Position numbers and translations under genes: made by a program. The notes under the pieces were generated by a model, which was not told the origin of the DNA, searched no databases, and saw only the letters and a program-made list of their open reading frames with translations. This document shows positions 44,264 to 56,130 of a stretch of 64,000 nucleotides of DNA, piece by piece. Source of the stretch: Thauera sp. GDN1. Its GTDB lineage: Bacteria; Pseudomonadota; Gammaproteobacteria; Burkholderiales; Rhodocyclaceae. Location: assembly GCF_029223545.1 (NCBI RefSeq), contig NZ_CP097870.1, positions 3,100,001-3,164,000 on the forward strand, read 5' to 3'. Numbering within the stretch: position 1 is the stretch's first letter; every line of letters begins with the position of its first letter.

Positions 44264-45577
44264 ATGACCCTGACCCGCGAACAGCAAATCGCCGCTCTGG
44301 AAAAAGACTGGGCCGAGAATCCCCGTTGGAAAGGCATCAAGCGTGGTTACTCCGCCGCTGACGTGGTTCGCCTGCGTGGCAGCCTGCAGCCCGAGTACAC
44401 CCTGGCTCAGCGCGGCGCCAAGCTGCTGTGGGAGCGTGTCAACGGCGGCGCCAAGAAGGGTTATGTGAACGCCTTCGGCGCGATCACCGCCGGTCAGGCG
44501 ATGCAGCAGGCCAAGGCCGGCCTGGAAGCGGTGTATCTGTCCGGCTGGCAGGTCGCCGCCGACGGCAACACCTCCGAGACCATGTACCCCGACCAGTCGC
44601 TGTACGCCTACGACTCGGTGCCGACCATGGTGCGCCGCATCAACAACACCTTCAAGCGCGCCGACGAGATCCAGTGGTCGCGCGGCATCAACCCGGGCGA
44701 CAAGGAATTCATCGACTACTTCCTGCCCATCGTCGCCGACGCCGAGGCCGGTTTCGGTGGCGTGCTGAACGCCTTCGAGCTGATGAAGAACATGATCGCC
44801 GCCGGTGCCGCCGGTGTGCACTTCGAAGACCAGCTGGCTGCCGTGAAGAAGTGCGGCCACATGGGTGGCAAGGTGCTGGTTCCGACCCAGGAAGCGATCG
44901 AGAAGCTGATCTCGGCCCGCTTCGCCTCCGACGTCATGGGCGTTCCGACGCTGATCCTCGCCCGGACCGACGCCGAAGCCGCCAACCTGCTGACCTCGGA
45001 CCACGACGCCAACGACAAGCCGTTCTGCACCGGCGAGCGTACCCAGGAAGGCTTCTACCGCGTCAAGAACGGCCTCGAGCAGGCCATCAGCCGCGGTGTC
45101 GCCTACGCCCCCTACGCCGATCTGGTGTGGTGCGAGACCGGCACGCCCGACCTCGGCTTCGCCCGCGAGTTCGCGCAGGCCGTGCATGCAGCCTGCCCGG
45201 GCAAGCTGCTGTCGTACAACTGCTCGCCGTCCTTCAACTGGAAGAAGAACCTCGACGACGCCACCATCGCCAGGTTCCAGGACGAGCTGTCGGCGCTGGG
45301 TTACAAGTACCAGTTCATCACCCTGGCCGGCATCCACATCAACTGGTTCAACACCTTCAAGTTCGCCCACGCCTACGCCCGCGGCGAAGGCATGAAGCAC
45401 TACACCGAGATGGTGCAGGAACCGGAATTCGCCGCGCGCGAGCAGGGCTACACCTTCGTGTCGCACCAGCAGGAAGTCGGCGCCGGCTACTTCGACGACG
45501 TGACCACCGTGATCCAGGGCGGCTCGTCCTCGGTGAAGGCCCTGACCGGTTCGACCGAAGAAGAGCAGTTCCACTAA
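44264..45577 (+). CDS. aceA: Isocitrate lyase
   Basis: A 437-residue enzyme that splits isocitrate into succinate and glyoxylate, the first step of the glyoxylate shunt. The catalytic [13 protein letters not shown] is present (Cys197, His199), together with [10 protein letters not shown] and NCSPSFNW. It starts [16 protein letters not shown] behind AAAAGGACGAATC. It is monocistronic with a terminator 38 bp after the stop. Malate synthase is not in the window. With Icd and AceK it indicates growth on acetate or other C2 units. Confidence 0.97.
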   Translation: MTLTREQQIAALEKDWAENPRWKGIKRGYSAADVVRLRGSLQPEYTLAQRGAKLLWERVNGGAKKGYVNAFGAITAGQAMQQAKAGLEAVYLSGWQVAADGNTSETMYPDQSLYAYDSVPTMVRRINNTFKRADEIQWSRGINPGDKEFIDYFLPIVADAEAGFGGVLNAFELMKNMIAAGAAGVHFEDQLAAVKKCGHMGGKVLVPTQEAIEKLISARFASDVMGVPTLILARTDAEAANLLTSDHDANDKPFCTGERTQEGFYRVKNGLEQAISRGVAYAPYADLVWCETGTPDLGFAREFAQAVHAACPGKLLSYNCSPSFNWKKNLDDATIARFQDELSALGYKYQFITLAGIHINWFNTFKFAHAYARGEGMKHYTEMVQEPEFAAREQGYTFVSHQQEVGAGYFDDVTTVIQGGSSSVKALTGSTEEEQFH

Positions 45578-45614
45578 GAGACTGCGTCCCCCGACAACAG
45601 GGGGAGGAGACAGG

Positions 45615-45639
45615 AAGGCCACCCCTCGGGGTGGCCTTT
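45615..45639 (+). terminator. Terminator of aceA
   Basis: The stem AAGGCCACCCC / GGGGTGGCCTT with a very short loop is followed by TCTCG, between aceA and the convergent Spy-like gene. Confidence 0.85.
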
Positions 45640-45703
45640 CTCGTCGACCCGGTGAGCTGTGGCGGTGGCCGTCCAGGCGGCCCCGCCTCCTGGCGGGATC
45701 CGG

Positions 45704-46261
45704 TCAGCCGCGGCCCGGTCCCATGCCGCTGCCGTCGCGCGGGCCGCCGCCCATGCCGCCATGCATGCCGTGCCCACCCTGGCCGCCGCGCGGCCCCATC
45801 TTCTGGAACTCGGCATCGAACACCGTCTTCTGCGCATCGCTCAGCGTGGCGTAGAAGCTCTCGACCGACTTGCGCGCTTCGGCCATCTCGGCCTGGCGCA
45901 GCTTGCTCATCTCCTCCATGCGCTGCATGCGCTCGATCGCGGTCTTCGGCTGGCCCGCCGCGCGACGCTCGGCCATCGTGGTGGCCATGCGCTCGGCGCG
46001 CGCCTTCATGTCGGCCTTGAAGGTCTCGAAGGCGGGCTTCTGCTCCGCGCTCAGCGCCAGCGCGAGCTCCAGGCGGGCCATGTGCAGCTCGGCGCGCTCG
46101 GCCATCTTCGCCTTCATCTGCTCGGGCTCCATCTGCGACCAGCCGGCCTTGCCGCCGCGCGGACCGTCGCAGTGACCGCCCCAGGCCAGCGCTGCGGTGC
46201 TGCCGATGGCCCCGGTGGCGATGACGGCGGCGGCGATCGAGGTCTTGATCCAGTTTTTCAT
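45704..46261 (-). CDS. Spy/CpxP family periplasmic protein
   Basis: A 185-residue exported protein. The signal peptide (MKNWIKTSIAAAVIATG) ends near residue 26 (ALAW). The mature part is helical, Met-, Glu- and Arg-rich, with LTXXQ-like elements (LALSAEQKPAFETF and ATLSDAQKTVFD) typical of Spy/CpxP chaperones and metal-stress sensors. It ends in a Gly/His/Met-rich tail (GGHGMHGGMGGG) that could bind metal ions. It is divergent from an OmpR-type regulator with 194 bp between, so it is a plausible target of that two-component system. Confidence 0.85.
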   Translation of the reverse strand: MKNWIKTSIAAAVIATGAIGSTAALAWGGHCDGPRGGKAGWSQMEPEQMKAKMAERAELHMARLELALALSAEQKPAFETFKADMKARAERMATTMAERRAAGQPKTAIERMQRMEEMSKLRQAEMAEARKSVESFYATLSDAQKTVFDAEFQKMGPRGGQGGHGMHGGMGGGPRDGSGMGPGRG

Positions 46262-46455
46262 GATGAACTCCTGTCGGTTGGATTCCGTGTTGCCCGTCCG
46301 TTCGGGCGACGGAGCCATTACAGCACCGCGATGTAAGCGCGGTTTGTCTGCACGGCGGTGTTTTGCTGCCCCATGTCTCCCCGCCGCCCGCAGATACGCT
46401 GGGATACAAAACCCCCGCGCCCTGCCCTTAAGATGCGGGCCATGGAGAGCCGCTC

Positions 46456-47223
46456 ATGAACCATTCCGCCGACCACATCCTGATCGTCGACGACGATCGC
46501 GACATCCGCCAGCTGCTCGCCGACTACCTCGAGAAGCAGGGCCTGCGCTGCACCACCGCGGCCGACGGCCGCGAGATGAAGGCCGCGCTCGAGCAGCACC
46601 GCATCGACCTGATCGTGCTCGACGTGATGATGCCGGGCGAGGACGGCCTCACCCTGTGCCGCAACCTGCGCGCCAGCGGCAGCGCGCACGCCAACACCCC
46701 GATCCTGATGCTGACCGCGCGCGGCGAGGACATGGACCGCATCATCGGCCTCGAGATGGGCGCAGACGACTACCTGCCCAAGCCCTTCGTGCCGCGCGAA
46801 CTCTTCGCCCGCATCCGCGCGGTGCTGCGCCGCACCCGCGCACTGCCGCCCAACCTCGATGCCGCGCCGCCCGCCAATGCGCGCGAGCTGCGCTTCGCCA
46901 ACTGGCGGCTGGACACCGTCAACCGTCATCTGCTCGCCGAGGACGGCAGCGTGGTCGCACTCTCGGGCGCCGAGTACCGCATGCTGAGCGTATTCCTTTC
47001 GCATCCGCAGAAGGTGTTGTCGCGCGACCAGCTGATGGAGCTGACCCAGGGCCGCGAGGCCGACGTCTTCGACCGCTCGATCGACCTGCTGGTGAGCCGC
47101 CTGCGCCAGCGCCTCGGCGACAACGCGCGCGAATCCATGATCATCAAGACCGTGCGCAACGAAGGCTACGTGCTCGCCGCGGACGTCAGCGTGGTCGCCC
47201 CGGAAGGGAGCGCCGGCGGATGA
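46456..47223 (+). CDS. OmpR-family response regulator
   Basis: A 255-residue response regulator. The receiver domain (residues 5-120) has the acidic pocket DDD (12-14), phosphoacceptor Asp56 in LIVLDVMMPGEDG, and Lys in LPKPF. The winged-helix DNA-binding domain (about 150-240) ends with RLRQRLGDNARESMIIKTVRNEGYVL. It overlaps the histidine kinase gene by four bases (ATGA). Sequence resembles the OmpR/RstA branch. The divergent Spy/CpxP-like gene suggests an envelope or metal stress function, which is inference from position. Confidence 0.9.
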   Translation: MNHSADHILIVDDDRDIRQLLADYLEKQGLRCTTAADGREMKAALEQHRIDLIVLDVMMPGEDGLTLCRNLRASGSAHANTPILMLTARGEDMDRIIGLEMGADDYLPKPFVPRELFARIRAVLRRTRALPPNLDAAPPANARELRFANWRLDTVNRHLLAEDGSVVALSGAEYRMLSVFLSHPQKVLSRDQLMELTQGREADVFDRSIDLLVSRLRQRLGDNARESMIIKTVRNEGYVLAADVSVVAPEGSAGG

Positions 47224-48551
47224 GGCTGACCCTGCCGCGCGTGCTGATCCCGCGCAGCCTGTTCGCCCGCCTGATGCTGATCTGGCTGCTCGGCATGGCG
47301 CTGGTGCTGGCAGTCAGCCTGGCGCTGTTCGTCGCCGAACGCGAGCGCATCGGGCGCAGCGCGCTGTTCGAGGGCGTCGCGCAGGAGATCGCCGCCGCAG
47401 CGGAACTGCTCGACAGCATGTCGCCGCCCGAGCGCGAACGCTGGATCGACGAGATCGGACGCCGCCGGCTGCGCCTGAGCCTGCGCCCGCCACGGGAACA
47501 CCTGCGCCCGCTCGCACCGGACCACCCCCTGCAGGCCGCGCTGCGCGAAGCCATGCCGCAGCGCGCCGCCACGCTGTACACCCACCCGCGCGGCGACCGC
47601 CCGCACCCGGTCCTGCTGATCGTGCTGCCGCTCGCCGACGGTACGCCGCTGCAGGTGCGCCTGCCCGGCATCCCGCCCGTTCCGGGCCTGGCGCCGCACC
47701 AGCCCGGGCCCTTCTTCGCCGCCCTCGCAGCGCTCGTGCTCGGCGTCGGACTGCTGACCTGGATCGCGGTGCGGGTCGCCACCCGGCCGCTGTCGCGCAT
47801 GGCGGCCGCCGCACGCGCGCTCGGCGAGGATCCCGGGCGCGCGCCGATGGACACCGCCGGCCCCACCGAGGTCGCCCAGGCGGCGGCCGCCTTCAACCAG
47901 ATGCAGCGCCGCATCGGCGAGCACGTCACCGAGCGCACCCGCATCCTCGCCGCGATCTCGCACGACCTGCAGACGCCGATCACCCGCCTGCGCCTGCGCG
48001 CCGAGCTGGTCGATGACGAGGCGCTGCGCGCCCGCATCCAGTCCGACCTCGATGCCATGCAGGGGCTGGTCAAGGAAGGCCTGGCCTACGCTCGCAGCCT
48101 GGACGAGCGCAGCCCGGTCCAGACGATCGAGCTCGGCCCGCTGCTGCAGGCGCTGGCGCAGGATGCGCACGACATGGGGTGGACGGTGCGCGTGGCAGAG
48201 GACGCCCACGGCCGGGTCATGGGCCGCCCCGCGGCGCTGCGCCGGGCCTTGTGGAACCTGATCGAGAACGGCGTCAAGTTCGGCGGCGAAGTGGACATCG
48301 AGCTGGCGCCCACGACCGACGGCTTCGAGATCCGCATCCGCGACCATGGCCCGGGGCTGGCGGACGAGGAACAGGAAAAGGTGTTCGAGCCCTTCTACCG
48401 CACCGAGTCCTCGCGCAGCCGCGAGACCGGCGGCACCGGCCTCGGCCTGGCGATCACGCGCAACCTGCTGCGCAGCCAGGACGCCGCGGTGAGCCTGCGC
48501 AATCACCCCGCAGGCGGGCTGGTGGCCATCGTCGCGCTGCGCGGTCGATAG
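47220..48551 (+). CDS. Sensor histidine kinase, EnvZ-like
   Basis: A 443-residue membrane kinase. Transmembrane segments are at about residues 14-36 and 160-182, enclosing a periplasmic domain of about 125 residues rich in Arg and Pro. A HAMP region follows, then the H-box ISHDLQTPITRLRLRAEL (His near 248), N-box NLIENGVKFG, DHGPGLADEEQEKVFEPFYR and GGTGLGLAI. It forms a two-component pair with the overlapping regulator gene. Its 3' end overlaps the convergent glpD gene by 49 nt. The ligand is unknown. Confidence 0.9.
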   Translation: MRLTLPRVLIPRSLFARLMLIWLLGMALVLAVSLALFVAERERIGRSALFEGVAQEIAAAAELLDSMSPPERERWIDEIGRRRLRLSLRPPREHLRPLAPDHPLQAALREAMPQRAATLYTHPRGDRPHPVLLIVLPLADGTPLQVRLPGIPPVPGLAPHQPGPFFAALAALVLGVGLLTWIAVRVATRPLSRMAAAARALGEDPGRAPMDTAGPTEVAQAAAAFNQMQRRIGEHVTERTRILAAISHDLQTPITRLRLRAELVDDEALRARIQSDLDAMQGLVKEGLAYARSLDERSPVQTIELGPLLQALAQDAHDMGWTVRVAEDAHGRVMGRPAALRRALWNLIENGVKFGGEVDIELAPTTDGFEIRIRDHGPGLADEEQEKVFEPFYRTESSRSRETGGTGLGLAITRNLLRSQDAAVSLRNHPAGGLVAIVALRGR

Positions 48552-50052
48552 CGCTCCGCGAGCGCGACGAAGGCCGCGACCTCGGCCGCCTCGCGCGCGG
48601 ACGACCAGCCCAGTTCGTGCGCGAGGATGCCCGCTACCGCCGGCGCCGCTGCCGCGGCCAGCGCGGCATCGAGGAACAGCGCCCGGCTGCGGCGCGCGAG
48701 CACGTCCTCCACGGTGAGCGCGAAGGCCTCGCGCACCGCCCGCCGCACGTCCCTCGCGGTCGGCAGCAGCCCCCCGCAGGGCAGCTCGGGCAGCAGCGGC
48801 TCGCCCCCCGGGTCGGCTTCATCCGCGCCCCCCGGAGCCGCGTCGAGCATCAGCGTCGCGGTGGGCGAGGGCCGCCGCGCGCAGCCCGCGACCGACTCGG
48901 CGGCATCGATCGCATCCTCGGCCATGCAGCGGTAAGTCGTCCATTTGCCGCCCATCACGCTGACCAGGCCCTGCGCCGAGACCTCGACCCGGTGCTCGCG
49001 CGAAAGCCGCCGCGTCATGCCCGCCCCGTCGCCATCCAGCAGCGGCCGCAGCCCGGCGAACACGCTGCGCACGTCGGCCGGCAGCGGCGGGCGGCGCAGC
49101 CATTGCGCGGCCGTCGACAGCAGGAAGTCGAGTTCGCCCGCGAGCGCCTCGGGCTCCGCCGGCAGGTCGCTGCGCGGGGTGTCGGTGGTACCGATCAGCA
49201 GCTTGCCGAGCCAGGGAATCATGAACAGCACCCGGCCGTCCGCGGTACGCGGCACCAGCAGGGCATCGCCGCCGGGCAGGAAGTCGCCATCCACCACCAG
49301 GTGCACACCCTGGCTCGGACGTAGCCGCGGCACGGCGCCCGGGTCGGCGAGCCGGCGCACGGCGTCGCTCCAGACACCGGCGGCATTGACCACGCTGCGC
49401 GCGCCGATCGCCCATTCGTGCCCGGACTCCGCATCCCGCACGCGGACGCCGTGCACCCGCCCCCCCTCCACCATCAGTCCGACCAGCGCGCAGTGGTTCA
49501 GCACCAGCGCGCCCAGCCGGTTCGCCGTCCGCGCCAGGGCGAGCGCGAGTCCGGCATCGTCGAACTGCGCGTCCCAGTAGGCCACCCCGCCCGCGAGTCC
49601 TTCGTCGCACAGCCCCGGCAGCGCTGCATTGAGGCCGGCCGGATCCAGCGTGATGCTGGACTCGATCCGCCCCGCGCCGGCCAGGCGGTCGTAGAAGCCC
49701 AGCCCGAGCCGCAGCATGGCGCGCTCGCAGCGGCTGCGGGCGGGCACGACGAAGCGTAGCGGATGCACCAGCGCCGACGCGTTGCGGAGCAGGTGCGCGC
49801 GCTCGATCAGGGCCTCGCGCACCAGGCCGAGCCGGCCCTGCGCCAGATAGCGCACCCCGCCGTGGATCAGCTTGGTCGAGCGCGAGCTGGTACCGGCGGC
49901 GAAATCGCGTGCCTCGACCAGCAGCACGGAGTGACCACGCGCCGCCGCGTCGACCGCACAGCCCAGCCCGGTCGCCCCGCCGCCGACGATCACGAAGTCC
50001 CATGCCGGCGTCGCCGACAGGCGTGCGAGCAGCGCATCGCGGCCCAGCGGAT

Positions 50053-50056
<4 letters not shown>
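48503..50056 (-). CDS. glpD: Aerobic glycerol-3-phosphate dehydrogenase
   Basis: A 517-residue FAD enzyme that oxidises glycerol 3-phosphate to dihydroxyacetone phosphate and feeds the quinone pool. The N-terminal FAD fold [22 protein letters not shown] and the family motif [15 protein letters not shown] are clear. The C-terminal GlpD domain is present and ends in SPPAG. It shares an ATGA overlap with glpK upstream. Its last 49 nt overlap the end of the kinase gene on the other strand. The C-terminus is Ala-rich and slightly longer than in E. coli. Confidence 0.94.
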
Positions 50057-51546
<1,490 letters not shown>

Positions 51547-51685
51547 GTTGCCTCCACGGGACCGGGGAAGGAGGAGCACAGCCTACCGCCAATCCCGTCC
51601 CCGGCCCAGCCCGGGAACACGCCAACCCGCATGCGCCGCGATGTGGTTCAATGCGCATCCGTATCGTTGCAATGCAGCAAGCACC

Positions 51686-52528
51686 ATGCCCGCCTTCTGG
51701 ATGATCGTCTCCTGCCTCCTGTTCGCCTGCATGGGCGTATGCGTGAAGCTGGCGTCGTCCGTGTTCTCGACCGGCGAGATCGTGTTCTGGCGCGGCCTCG
51801 TGAGCATGCTGATGATGGCCGGGCTGGCGCTGAGCCGCGGCATCGGGCTGAGCACACCGCACTGGCGCATGCACCTGTCGCGCAGCATCTCGGGCTCGAC
51901 CGCGCTGGTGTGCTACTTCTTCGCCATCGGCGCGCTGCCGCTGGCGACCGCGGTCACGCTCAACTACACCTCACCGCTCTTCCTCGCCCTGCTGCTCGCG
52001 CTCGTCATGGGCGAGCGCCTGAACGCGCTCGCTTCCGGCGCGGTGCTGATGGGCTTCGCCGGCGTCGTCCTGCTGCTGCGCCCGACGCTGCAGCCGGAGC
52101 AATGGCTGGGCGCGGCCGTCGGCCTCGGTTCGGGGGCGCTGGCGAGCCTGGCCTACCTCAGTCTGCGCGAGCTCGGCCGCAAGGGTGAACCCGAAGTGCG
52201 CACCGTGTTCTGGTTCTCGCTGATGACCACCGTGATCGGCCTGGCCTGGAGCGTGTTCGGCGAGCTCCACCTGCCGGATCTGCGCCAGCTCGCCACCTTG
52301 CTCGGCGTCGGCCTGTTCGGCGGCCTCGCCCAGCTCGCGATGACGCGCTCCTACCGCTACGGCCGCACCGTGGTATCCGCCAACCTGAGCTATGCGACGG
52401 TGGTGTTCGCGAGCCTGTTCGGCATGCTGCTGTGGGACGAGATCATGCCGGCGAGCGCCTGGCTGGCGGTCGCGCTGATCGTCGCCGGCGCCATCCTCGT
52501 CTCGCTGAGCACGCGCAAGACGGCGTGA
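51686..52528 (+). CDS. EamA/DMT family transporter
   Basis: A 280-residue protein with ten predicted membrane helices and two EamA repeats. It contains FWMIVSCLLFACMGVCVKLAS, the STALVCYFFAIGALPLATAVTLNYTSPLF segment and a second-half FGGLAQLAMTRSYRYG. It resembles RhaT/YdcZ-like exporters; substrate unknown. The start MPAFWMIV at 51686 is chosen because the frame upstream encodes Arg/Pro-rich sequence in the intergenic region. It is a single gene followed by a SpoIIAA-like gene after 109 bp. Confidence 0.85.
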   Translation: MPAFWMIVSCLLFACMGVCVKLASSVFSTGEIVFWRGLVSMLMMAGLALSRGIGLSTPHWRMHLSRSISGSTALVCYFFAIGALPLATAVTLNYTSPLFLALLLALVMGERLNALASGAVLMGFAGVVLLLRPTLQPEQWLGAAVGLGSGALASLAYLSLRELGRKGEPEVRTVFWFSLMTTVIGLAWSVFGELHLPDLRQLATLLGVGLFGGLAQLAMTRSYRYGRTVVSANLSYATVVFASLFGMLLWDEIMPASAWLAVALIVAGAILVSLSTRKTA

Positions 52529-52637
52529 GCCGGCACCGGCCCGGCCGGCGGCACGGCCCTGCGGGCTCGGCGCAATTGAGCCGGACCGGCGTCCGGACTA
52601 TAGTTGCTGCATCCCGGCCCATTCCATGGAGGCTGTC

Positions 52638-53006
52638 ATGATCAGCATCGAGAACACCGAGAAGATGGTCGCCGTCGCCGTGTTCGGCGAATTCACCCTG
52701 GCCGATTACAAGGAATTCGAGGATGTGGTGAATTACCACATCCAGTTCGAAGGCACGGTCGACCTGCTCTTCGACCTGCGCCAGATGGTCGGCTTCACGC
52801 TCGACGTGGCCTGGGAGGAGATCAAGTTCTCGCGCCAACACGCTGGCGACTTCCGCCGCATCGCGGTGCTGACCGAAGACCAGTGGCTGACCTGGAGCGC
52901 CTGGGTGTCGCAACTGTTCGTCAATGCCGAGGTCCGGGTCTTCGACGACGAGGACGAGGCCCGTGCCTGGCTCGCCGCCGACGAGGCGGCCGAGACGGCA
53001 CAGTGA
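52638..53006 (+). CDS. SpoIIAA-like (STAS-fold) protein
   Basis: A 122-residue soluble protein of the SpoIIAA-like (PF11964-type) group. Recognisable parts are MISIENTEKMVAVAVFGEFTLADYKEFED, the beta strand VDLLFDLRQMVGF, and a C-terminal FDDEDEARAWLAAD. The group is widespread in bacteria, with a lipid-binding or anti-anti-sigma-like fold but no defined role. The start ATG 52638 follows GGAGGCTGTC; an earlier ATG at 52626 overlaps this binding site. It precedes the sulfurtransferase gene by 24 bp, so they may be co-transcribed. Confidence 0.75.
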   Translation: MISIENTEKMVAVAVFGEFTLADYKEFEDVVNYHIQFEGTVDLLFDLRQMVGFTLDVAWEEIKFSRQHAGDFRRIAVLTEDQWLTWSAWVSQLFVNAEVRVFDDEDEARAWLAADEAAETAQ

Positions 53007-53030
53007 GCATGCACGCCTGAGCGTGCGCTC

Positions 53031-53885
53031 ATGAGCGCTTCCTATTCGACGCTGATCGGCGCGCTGGAGCTGGCGCAGCGCATCCACGATCCGGACTGGA
53101 TCGTGATCGACTGCCGCTTCGACCTCGCCGATCCGGCCTTCGGTCGCCAGGCCTATGCGGCCGGCCATCTGCCCGGTGCATTCTTCCTCGACCTCGACGA
53201 GGACCTCTCGGGCGTGAAGACGGGCAGCAACGGCCGCCATCCCCTGCCCGATCCGGCGCGGCTCGCCGCGCGCCTGGCGGGCTGCGGCGTAGGCAACCAC
53301 GCCCAGGTGGTCGCCTACGATGACGCCGGCGGCATGTTCGCCGCGCGCCTGTGGTGGCTGTTGCGCTGGTTCGGCCATCATCGGGTCGCGGTGCTCGACG
53401 GCGGCCTGCAGGCCTGGCTGGCGGCGGGACAGGCGCTCGACGACACCGAGCCGGAACCCCGGTCCGCCACCTACACGCTGGCGCTGCGCGCCGACCGCGT
53501 CGATGCGCAGTACGTGCGTCAGCACCTGGGGCAGCCCGACATGGTGCTGATCGATGCCCGCAGCCCGGACCGCTTCCGCGGCGAGAACGAAGTGCTGGAC
53601 CCGGTCGGTGGACACATCCCGGGCGCGATCAACCGCTTCTTCCGCGACAACCTCGACGCCCATGGCTGCTTCAAGCAGGCCTCGGTGCTGCGTGAGGAGT
53701 TCGGCGCACTGCTCGGCGCGCACAGCCCGCGTCAGGTGATTCACCAGTGCGGCTCGGGCGTCACGGCGTGCGTGAATGCACTGGCGATGGAGGCGGCCGG
53801 GCTGACCGGCTCCCGGCTTTACGCCGGCTCGTGGAGCGAATGGTGCGCCGACCCGTCGCGACCGGTGGCGCGCGGTCCGGCATAA
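53031..53885 (+). CDS. sseA: Sulfurtransferase with tandem rhodanese domains
   Basis: A 284-residue protein of two rhodanese domains. The N-terminal domain (about residues 10-130) is inactive, lacking Cys. The C-terminal one (about 160-280) has the active loop CGSGVTA with Cys240. The CGSGVTA loop points to a 3-mercaptopyruvate sulfurtransferase-like enzyme rather than thiosulfate-specific rhodanese. It transfers sulfane sulfur to cyanide or thiols in the cytoplasm. It may help handle reactive sulfur from the sox/fcc pathway, but that is inference. It converges on murI. Confidence 0.9.
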   Translation: MSASYSTLIGALELAQRIHDPDWIVIDCRFDLADPAFGRQAYAAGHLPGAFFLDLDEDLSGVKTGSNGRHPLPDPARLAARLAGCGVGNHAQVVAYDDAGGMFAARLWWLLRWFGHHRVAVLDGGLQAWLAAGQALDDTEPEPRSATYTLALRADRVDAQYVRQHLGQPDMVLIDARSPDRFRGENEVLDPVGGHIPGAINRFFRDNLDAHGCFKQASVLREEFGALLGAHSPRQVIHQCGSGVTACVNALAMEAAGLTGSRLYAGSWSEWCADPSRPVARGPA

Positions 53886-53999
53886 GGGCCGGCGGGAAAG
53901 GATTCCACGAGCGCAGTCCGGCACGCGCAGCGGCAGGGATGCAAGAGGGATCGGCCGGCCGCTCGCTGCAGATGTGCTTCCAGCGCAGCCCGCGGCGCC

Positions 54000-54809
<810 letters not shown>

Positions 54810-54840
54810 CGCCCGGCCTCGCTGTGACAAGGGCAAGAGT

Positions 54841-56040
54841 TCAAAGCAGCACCACCGAAGCGAACTTGCGCTTGCCCACCTGCAGCACCACGGTCTCGCC
54901 GGCACGCAGCACGAGGCCCTTGTCCTCGGCGCGCTCGCCATCGATGCGCACCCCGCCCTGCTCGATCATCCGCATCGCTTCCGAGGTGGTGCCGGTGAGG
55001 CCGGCCTGCTTGAGCACCTGGAACAGCGGCAGTCCGTCGGCGCCGACGTTCACATTGACCTGCGGGATGTCGTCCGGGATCGCGTTGCGCTGGAAGCGCG
55101 CCTCGAAGTCGGCGAGTGCTTCTTCCGCCGCGCGCCGGCCGTGGAAGCGGGCGACGAACTCCTGCGCCAGCATCACCTTGACGTCGCGCGGGTTGCGCCC
55201 GCCTTCCACGTCGGCGCGCAGTTGCGCGATCTCGGCGGTGGAGCGGAAGGACAGCAGCTCGTAGTAGCGCCACATCAGGGTGTCTGACACCGACATGGTC
55301 TTGCCGAAGATCTCCTTCGCCGGCTCGGCGATGCCGATGTAGTTACCGAGCGACTTCGACATCTTGTTCACGCCGTCGAGGCCCTCGAGCAGCGGCACCA
55401 TGACCACGCACTGCGGCTCCTGGCCGTAGTGCTTCTGCAGCTCGCGGCCCATCAGCAGGTTGAAGCGCTGGTCGGTGCCGCCGAGCTCGACGTCGGCCTT
55501 CATCGCCACCGAGTCGTAGCCCTGGCAAAGCGGGTAGAGGAACTCGTGGATCGCGATCGGCTGGTTGTTGCCGTAGCGCTTCGCGAAGTCGTCGCGCTCG
55601 AGCATGCGCGCCACGGTCTGCTGCGAGGCCAGGCGGATCATCCCCGCCGAGCCGAGGTCGTTCATCCAGGCCGAGTTGAAGCAGATCTCGGTCTTCTCCG
55701 GGTCGAGGATCTTGAACACCTGGTCCTGATACGTCTTCGCGTTCTCCATGATCTGCTCGCGCGAAAGCGGCGGGCGGGTGGTGTTCTTGCCGCTGGGGTC
55801 GCCGATCATGCCGGTGAAGTCGCCGATCAGGAACTGGATCTGATGCCCGAGCTCCTGGAAGTGGCGCATCTTGTTGATCAGCACGGTGTGACCGAGATGC
55901 AGATCGGGTGCGGTGGGGTCGAAGCCGGCCTTCACCCGCAGCGGGCGGCCACGCTTGAGTTTCTCGACCAGCTCGGCCTCGATCAGCAGGGCGTCGGTGC
56001 CGCGCTTGATCAGGTCGATCGCCGCCTGGACATCAGTCAT
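54841..56040 (-). CDS. tyrS: Tyrosyl-tRNA synthetase
   Basis: A 399-residue class I aminoacyl-tRNA synthetase. The HIGH-type motif is HLGH (48-51, in [13 protein letters not shown]) and the KMSKS motif is in [17 protein letters not shown]-terminal S4 RNA-binding domain (from about residue 335) is present. The sequence is of the TyrRZ/TyrS2 type ([13 protein letters not shown]). It is divergent from the M23 peptidase gene, a common arrangement in beta- and gammaproteobacteria. Confidence 0.96.
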   Translation of the reverse strand: MTDVQAAIDLIKRGTDALLIEAELVEKLKRGRPLRVKAGFDPTAPDLHLGHTVLINKMRHFQELGHQIQFLIGDFTGMIGDPSGKNTTRPPLSREQIMENAKTYQDQVFKILDPEKTEICFNSAWMNDLGSAGMIRLASQQTVARMLERDDFAKRYGNNQPIAIHEFLYPLCQGYDSVAMKADVELGGTDQRFNLLMGRELQKHYGQEPQCVVMVPLLEGLDGVNKMSKSLGNYIGIAEPAKEIFGKTMSVSDTLMWRYYELLSFRSTAEIAQLRADVEGGRNPRDVKVMLAQEFVARFHGRRAAEEALADFEARFQRNAIPDDIPQVNVNVGADGLPLFQVLKQAGLTGTTSEAMRMIEQGGVRIDGERAEDKGLVLRAGETVVLQVGKRKFASVVLL

Positions 56041-56130
56041 TCAATTTCTCCAAAAATACCTTCCCGATCAGGGGAATAACTTTGCTACACTTCCGCAAAT
56101 TTTTTTCACCCATTCCAGCCCCCCGAGCTC

